In this document: positions 5,227-8,395 of the stretch, one piece after another
How the letters are laid out: each line of letters starts with the position of its first letter
Position numbering within the stretch: position 1 is the stretch's first letter
Assembly: GCA_947623705.1 (NCBI GenBank)
Contig: CANQHT010000052.1
Location: 1-8,395 of the forward strand
DNA: 8,395 nt
From: an uncultured Bacilli bacterium
Lineage (GTDB): Bacteria > Bacillota_I > Bacilli_A > RF39 > UBA660
Direction: 5' to 3'
The notes under the pieces: generated by a model
What the model was told of the DNA's origin: nothing
Databases searched by the model: none
What the model saw: the letters and a program-made list of their open reading frames with translations, nothing else
Program-made: the position numbers and the translations under genes

Positions 5227-7309
5227 TTATAACCTCAAAATCTATCATTCGTGCTTCTTTATTAGCATTAACTACCTTTATTTTAACACAATCACCGATT
5301 TTGTACATTACTTTTTTATCTGCACTAACTAAGGCTAGTAACTCAGGAACATAATTATAGAAACCCGGAAGAGTACTTACATGGACTAAACCTTCCACTA
5401 AATTAGGTAGTTCCACAAAGAAACCAAAGTTAGTAACAGTTGTTATTATTCCTTCATACTCTTCATTAATATGACTTTCCATATATTCGGCCATTTTCAT
5501 ATCAACAACTTCGCGTTCGGCTTCGACACTTGCTTGTTCTCTTTCGGAAGAATGATCGGCGATGTTAGGTAAAAATTTAGCCCAATAATCTATTGTTTCA
5601 TTATCGATTTGTTTATTAAATAAATAAGTTCTTAATAATTCATGCACTGTTGTATCTGGAAATCTTCTTATTGGTGAAGTAAAATGGGTATAATTTTTTA
5701 AAGCAAGACCAAAGTGACCAATGTTATTTGGACTATATACCGCTTTTTGCATACTTCTTAAAAGCATACTAGATAAGATTGGTGCATCTTTTTCATCTTT
5801 TAAATCATTTAAAATAACTTGCATATCTTTACTAGAATTACTTATACCCTTGGTATTAACATGAATATTTAATATTTTTAACATATTTAAGAAGTCGGTA
5901 ATTTTTTCAGGTTTAGGCATTCCATGAACCCGGTAGATAAAAGGTAGGTCCATATTATAGATGTGTGTCGCCACTACTTCATTCGCTGCAATCATAAAGT
6001 CTTCGATTAATTTTTCGCCTTCATGTTGCTCTCTTTTAACTATATCAATACATTTACCATTTTCGTCTTGGACTATCTTGGCTTCCGGAATATCAAATTC
6101 AATATAACCATTTTGGACTAATCTTTTCCGAAGGATTTTGGCTAAATTATGCATTTTTAATAAACTATCTTGAAATTCTGCATAACCTTCCGGCACTGTA
6201 TTTTCTTCTAAAATTTTATTAACACATTTATAAGTCATTTGCTTACGACTCTTAATAATTGATGGGAAGATATCATAATCTTTAACTTTTCCTTTCTCAT
6301 CAATTTGCATGGTAACCGAAATCGCTAGTCTTTCTACTCCGGGATTAAGAGAACATATTCCATTAGATAATTCATGGGGTAACATAGGGAGAACTTTGTC
6401 CGCTAAATAAGAAGAGGTTCCTCTTTCATAAGCGGCATTATATAAAGCTGTATTTGGTCTCACATAATAAGAAACATCCGCAATATGAACACCTAGAGTA
6501 TATAAGCCATCTGCATATTTAATACTGATGGCATCATCTATATCTTTAGTATCATCGCCATCAATAGTAAATATTTCTTCGCTAGTTAAATCAACTCGAC
6601 CTTTTTTATCTTTTTCTAAAACCTCATCGGGAATATTTTTTAATTCTTCTTTTACTTCATCACTAAAATCTAATTCAATATTATATTTATAAGCAATAGT
6701 TAAAATATCAATATCGGGGTCATTTTTATGACCAATAATTTTTTTAACTACTCCAACAAATTTTTTAGAACTAATTTGTTTCGTTAATTCTACTAAAACT
6801 TTATGGCCATCAACTAAATTAGCAAAATTATTTTGTAAATCTACATCGATATCTAATTTTTTATCATCTAAAATTAAAGTTGGTTTATCTTCGATGTATA
6901 AAATTTCGCCAATAACTTGTTTTAATTTGCGTTCTAAAACTTTTAAAACTTTACCTTCTACTTTACCATTCCGCATAAAAATATCTACTAAAACTAAGTC
7001 ATCATGAATTGCTCCATTTAAATTATCTTTACTAATATAGATATCTTCTTCGCCATTATCTTGAATTAAGAAAGCATAACCATTTTTAGTCATATCTAAA
7101 TGACCAGTATGTAGGGACTTACAATATTTCATTAATAAATATTTTTGTTTTTTGGTTTCGTGAACTAAACCTTCAGTAACAAGATTATTCACTTCACTCT
7201 GTAATTCTTCTAACTCTTCACTAGTATGCAAATTTAAATAATCATTAATTTCAATTAACGATTTGGCTTTATCCGTACTTTCTAAAAATTCTAATATTTT
7301 ATTTCGCAT
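5213..7309 (-). CDS. rnr: Ribonuclease R
   Basis: RNase R is a processive 3'-5' exoribonuclease that degrades structured RNA and, with SmpB-tmRNA, mRNA freed from stalled ribosomes. The 698-aa protein has the standard order: winged-helix domain (about residues 1-60), two cold-shock domains (about 65-130 and 135-195), a catalytic RNB domain (about 240-570) and a C-terminal S1 domain (about 615-695, GIITTVTNFGFFVELP...GLVHVSTL). The active-site motif TIDGDDTKDIDDAISI gives the metal-binding aspartates near D250, D256, D258 and D259, and HIADVSYYV follows. The protein ends right after S1, without the basic tail of E. coli RNase R. The start overlaps the pilin gene by 11 nt, with AGGGG (7316-7320) as ribosome binding site. 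smpB follows with a 14-nt overlap. Confidence 0.98.
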   Translation of the reverse strand: MRNKILEFLESTDKAKSLIEINDYLNLHTSEELEELQSEVNNLVTEGLVHETKKQKYLLMKYCKSLHTGHLDMTKNGYAFLIQDNGEEDIYISKDNLNGAIHDDLVLVDIFMRNGKVEGKVLKVLERKLKQVIGEILYIEDKPTLILDDKKLDIDVDLQNNFANLVDGHKVLVELTKQISSKKFVGVVKKIIGHKNDPDIDILTIAYKYNIELDFSDEVKEELKNIPDEVLEKDKKGRVDLTSEEIFTIDGDDTKDIDDAISIKYADGLYTLGVHIADVSYYVRPNTALYNAAYERGTSSYLADKVLPMLPHELSNGICSLNPGVERLAISVTMQIDEKGKVKDYDIFPSIIKSRKQMTYKCVNKILEENTVPEGYAEFQDSLLKMHNLAKILRKRLVQNGYIEFDIPEAKIVQDENGKCIDIVKREQHEGEKLIEDFMIAANEVVATHIYNMDLPFIYRVHGMPKPEKITDFLNMLKILNIHVNTKGISNSSKDMQVILNDLKDEKDAPILSSMLLRSMQKAVYSPNNIGHFGLALKNYTHFTSPIRRFPDTTVHELLRTYLFNKQIDNETIDYWAKFLPNIADHSSEREQASVEAEREVVDMKMAEYMESHINEEYEGIITTVTNFGFFVELPNLVEGLVHVSTLPGFYNYVPELLALVSADKKVMYKIGDCVKIKVVNANKEARMIDFEVINGNN

Positions 7310-7673
7310 CTTTTACCCCTAGATATTCACAGGTTTTATTACCAGCATCATCCCAAGTCACTTTAACTTTTTCATCATATGATTTAGTTATATCTTCTCC
7401 CGTACAGGCATTTTTTTCCGTATCAACCATACCTTCGGTAACTAAAGCACTCAAAGGTAACTCGCAACCTGGTCTGCTACAAGCATGTTCTCTTCTTGAT
7501 AAAGTAACATATACACAAGCCGCATCCTCGACTTCAGTAACAAATGCATCACACTCTTCTTGATTAGTATTTTTTAAAGTCTTATTTAATGACACAGTTA
7601 CTACTAACCCTATAGATCCTAAAATAGCAACAACCACTAGTAATTCTAATAATGTAAATCCTTTATTCTTCAT
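7299..7673 (-). CDS. Type IV pilin-like (pseudopilin) protein, Cys-rich
   Basis: The N-terminus MKNKG-FTLLELLVVVAILG is a textbook class III prepilin signal. A prepilin peptidase should cut after Gly5, and the mature protein begins with Phe and has Glu at position 5. The hydrophobic helix is followed by a globular domain of about 95 residues holding six cysteines (ECDAF, ACVY, HACSRPGC, NACTG, KTCEY), which suggests disulfide bonds outside the cell. At 124 aa the size suits a ComGC-like or minor pseudopilin, but nothing here separates competence, secretion and pilus roles, and no other pilus genes are present. The ATG at 7673 is preferred over a GTG at 7682 because it directly precedes the signal; neither has a clear ribosome binding site. 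It heads the rnr-smpB operon and overlaps rnr by 11 nt. Confidence 0.88.
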   Translation of the reverse strand: MKNKGFTLLELLVVVAILGSIGLVVTVSLNKTLKNTNQEECDAFVTEVEDAACVYVTLSRREHACSRPGCELPLSALVTEGMVDTEKNACTGEDITKSYDEKVKVTWDDAGNKTCEYLGVKDAK

Positions 7674-7722
7674 AATTATCACATTTTAATTTTACTAAAA
7701 AATTACTTAAAAGTCTATAGAT

Positions 7723-7728
7723 ATTATA
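7723..7728 (-). promoter_or_regulatory. Possible -10 box for the pilin-rnr-smpB operon
   Basis: The minus strand has TATAAT about 50 nt before the pilin start. No convincing -35 box is found at 16-18 bp. The divergent gap is so AT-rich that TATAAT-like strings recur, so this is tentative. It is given because the operon must start in this gap. Confidence 0.3.
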
Positions 7729-7806
7729 AAGAACTTAAGATACTAGACATTTTTATAATATATACACATATTTATTTATAATATACATATAATATAATGC
7801 TTTATG

Positions 7807-7834
7807 TTGATATTTTTTATATTTGTAGTATATT
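7807..7834 (+). promoter_or_regulatory. Promoter of the antitoxin-toxin operon
   Basis: TTGATA (7807-7812) and TATATT (7829-7834) are 16 bp apart, close to sigma-A boxes, and lie just upstream of the antitoxin. Transcription would start near 7841. A perfect inverted repeat covers the -10 box, fitting autoregulation. Confidence 0.55.
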
Positions 7835-7838
7835 ACTA
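7826..7838 (+). promoter_or_regulatory. Candidate antitoxin operator (inverted repeat)
   Basis: TAGTA-TAT-TACTA is a perfect 5-bp inverted repeat with a 3-bp spacer that overlaps the -10 box. RelB/DinJ antitoxins are ribbon-helix-helix repressors that bind palindromes at their own promoter, so the position is right. The site is short and AT-rich, so chance cannot be excluded. Confidence 0.4.
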
Positions 7839-7861
7839 TTAGAAAGTGAGATGAGAGAAGT

Positions 7862-8161
7862 ATGGCTAATCTAACTAGTGCGATTAATGTTAATGTTCCA
7901 ACTGATGTTAAAGAAGAAGCAAATGAATTATTTAATAATCTTGGACTTAATATGAGTACAGCGATTAATATTTTTTTAAAAAGAGCAATTTTTGAACGTG
8001 GACTACCATTTGAAGTTAAAGAAGTAAATCCTAAACCTAGTAAAGAATTAATGGAAGCATTAGATGAAAGCGAAGATATTTTAAACGGTAAAGTAAAGGC
8101 TAAAGGCTATCATAATGTTAGAAAAATGTTTGAGGATATATTAAATGAAGACGAAAATTAA
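7862..8161 (+). CDS. dinJ: RelB/DinJ-family antitoxin
   Basis: The antitoxin neutralises the RNase toxin encoded downstream and represses the operon. The 99-aa protein has the RelB/DinJ ribbon-helix-helix N-terminus: a strand (SAINVNVPTDVKEEANELF), then LGLNMSTAINIFLKRAI and the typical GLPFEVK segment (about residues 47-54). The C-terminal half is acidic and helical (ELMEALDESEDIL, KMFEDILNEDEN), as expected for the toxin-wrapping part. The start has a purine-rich site (GAGAGAAG) just upstream. The stop overlaps the toxin start by 17 nt. The gene is the first on the plus strand, divergent from the pilin operon across an AT-rich gap of about 190 bp. Such modules are often acquired horizontally. 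The symbol reflects family similarity. Confidence 0.93.
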   Translation: MANLTSAINVNVPTDVKEEANELFNNLGLNMSTAINIFLKRAIFERGLPFEVKEVNPKPSKELMEALDESEDILNGKVKAKGYHNVRKMFEDILNEDEN

Positions 8162-8395
8162 TATTCAAAATTCTCTTTACGAAGTTAAATCTACTTCCAA
8201 GTTCAATAATAATTTAAAAAAATATCTAAACAAAATAAAAATTTAGAAAAGTTAATAAAAGTTGTTGAATTATTAGCGAATGCCAAAGAACTTCCCAAAA
8301 AATATCGTAACCATAAATTAATCAACGATAAAAATTATCAAGATTGCTATGAATGTCATATTGCTCCAGATTGGTTATTAATTTATAAAATTCAA
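8145..8395 (+). pseudogene. yafQ: YafQ-family mRNA interferase toxin, frameshifted, cut by window end
   Basis: YafQ toxins cut mRNA on the ribosome. The ATG at 8145 lies inside the antitoxin gene, with GAGG (8132-8135) 9 nt upstream. The first frame reads MKTKINIQNSLYEVKSTSK and meets TAG at 8244. Moving to the -1 frame at the A run 8216-8222 gives KKISKQNKNLEKLIKVVELL and then LANAKELPKKYRNHKL and CYECHIAPDWLLIYKIQ. This is colinear with YafQ (recalled pattern 'KR-KKQGKD-KLE', 'H-EPDWLLIYK'). The visible active-site residues are present: the His of RNHKL and the His, Asp and Trp of HIAPDW. No stop interrupts the -1 frame up to the window end. The final part, with the last catalytic His and Phe, lies outside. 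The gene may be a one-base-deletion pseudogene, a sequencing error, or a gene read by slippage. Confidence 0.85.
8216..8222 (+). other. A7 slippery run at the toxin frame break
   Basis: In the toxin's starting frame the run reads A-AAA-AAA followed by T, the ideal phasing for -1 ribosomal slippage and also prone to polymerase slippage. The -1 frame from this exact point restores a YafQ-like sequence, and one extra A (A8) would fuse the frames. No strong downstream hairpin is obvious. Confidence 0.6.

Noticed and set aside
7740..7800. TATAATA-rich tract as a repeat array or origin
   Set aside because: The units are irregular and short, with no DnaA-box-like sites. Ordinary AT-rich divergent promoter DNA explains it.

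Overview
The window is AT-rich bacterial DNA with the standard genetic code (TGG encodes Trp; TGA, TAG and TAA act as stops). It has short intergenic gaps, AGGAGG-type ribosome binding sites and overlapping genes. The rnr-smpB pair and the cdaA-cdaR pair, together with the codon bias, point to a Firmicutes/Bacilli-like chromosome, probably an uncultured low-GC lineage near the RF39/Mycoplasmatota side. That placement is inference.

Nearly everything is on the minus strand, so genes run from right to left. At 7673-4281 lies one probable operon: a cysteine-rich type IV pilin-like protein, RNase R (rnr), SmpB, and a one-pass membrane protein with a low-complexity tail. Successive genes overlap by 11 and 14 nt for the first two junctions, and the operon ends at a hairpin terminator. 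RNase R and SmpB work together in trans-translation. No tmRNA is visible next to smpB. At 4196-2012 is the cyclic-di-AMP module: the diadenylate cyclase CdaA overlapping its YbbR-repeat partner CdaR, closed by a second terminator. The glmM gene usually found next is absent here. At 1905-584 are a DUF3137-like two-pass membrane protein and a small unknown protein, with a promoter of their own.

The left end (1-482) holds the most unusual element. A perfect sigma-A promoter (TTGACA, 17 bp, TATAAT) fires leftward into about 480 nt with no convincing gene. The transcript folds into many local and long-range helices that divide it into two closed domains. I call it a candidate large structured noncoding RNA. 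It does not resemble tmRNA, RNase P RNA, SRP RNA or 6S RNA by their conserved motifs. Whether it is a known ornate RNA such as ROOL or a new class needs a covariance search.

The right end (7807-8395) is the only plus-strand unit: a RelB/DinJ-type antitoxin followed by an overlapping YafQ-type toxin. The toxin reading frame is broken by one base at a run of seven A residues. The rest of the toxin, including its visible catalytic residues, is intact in the -1 frame. The break may be an inactivating deletion, a sequencing error, or slippage-controlled expression. The window cuts off the toxin C-terminus.
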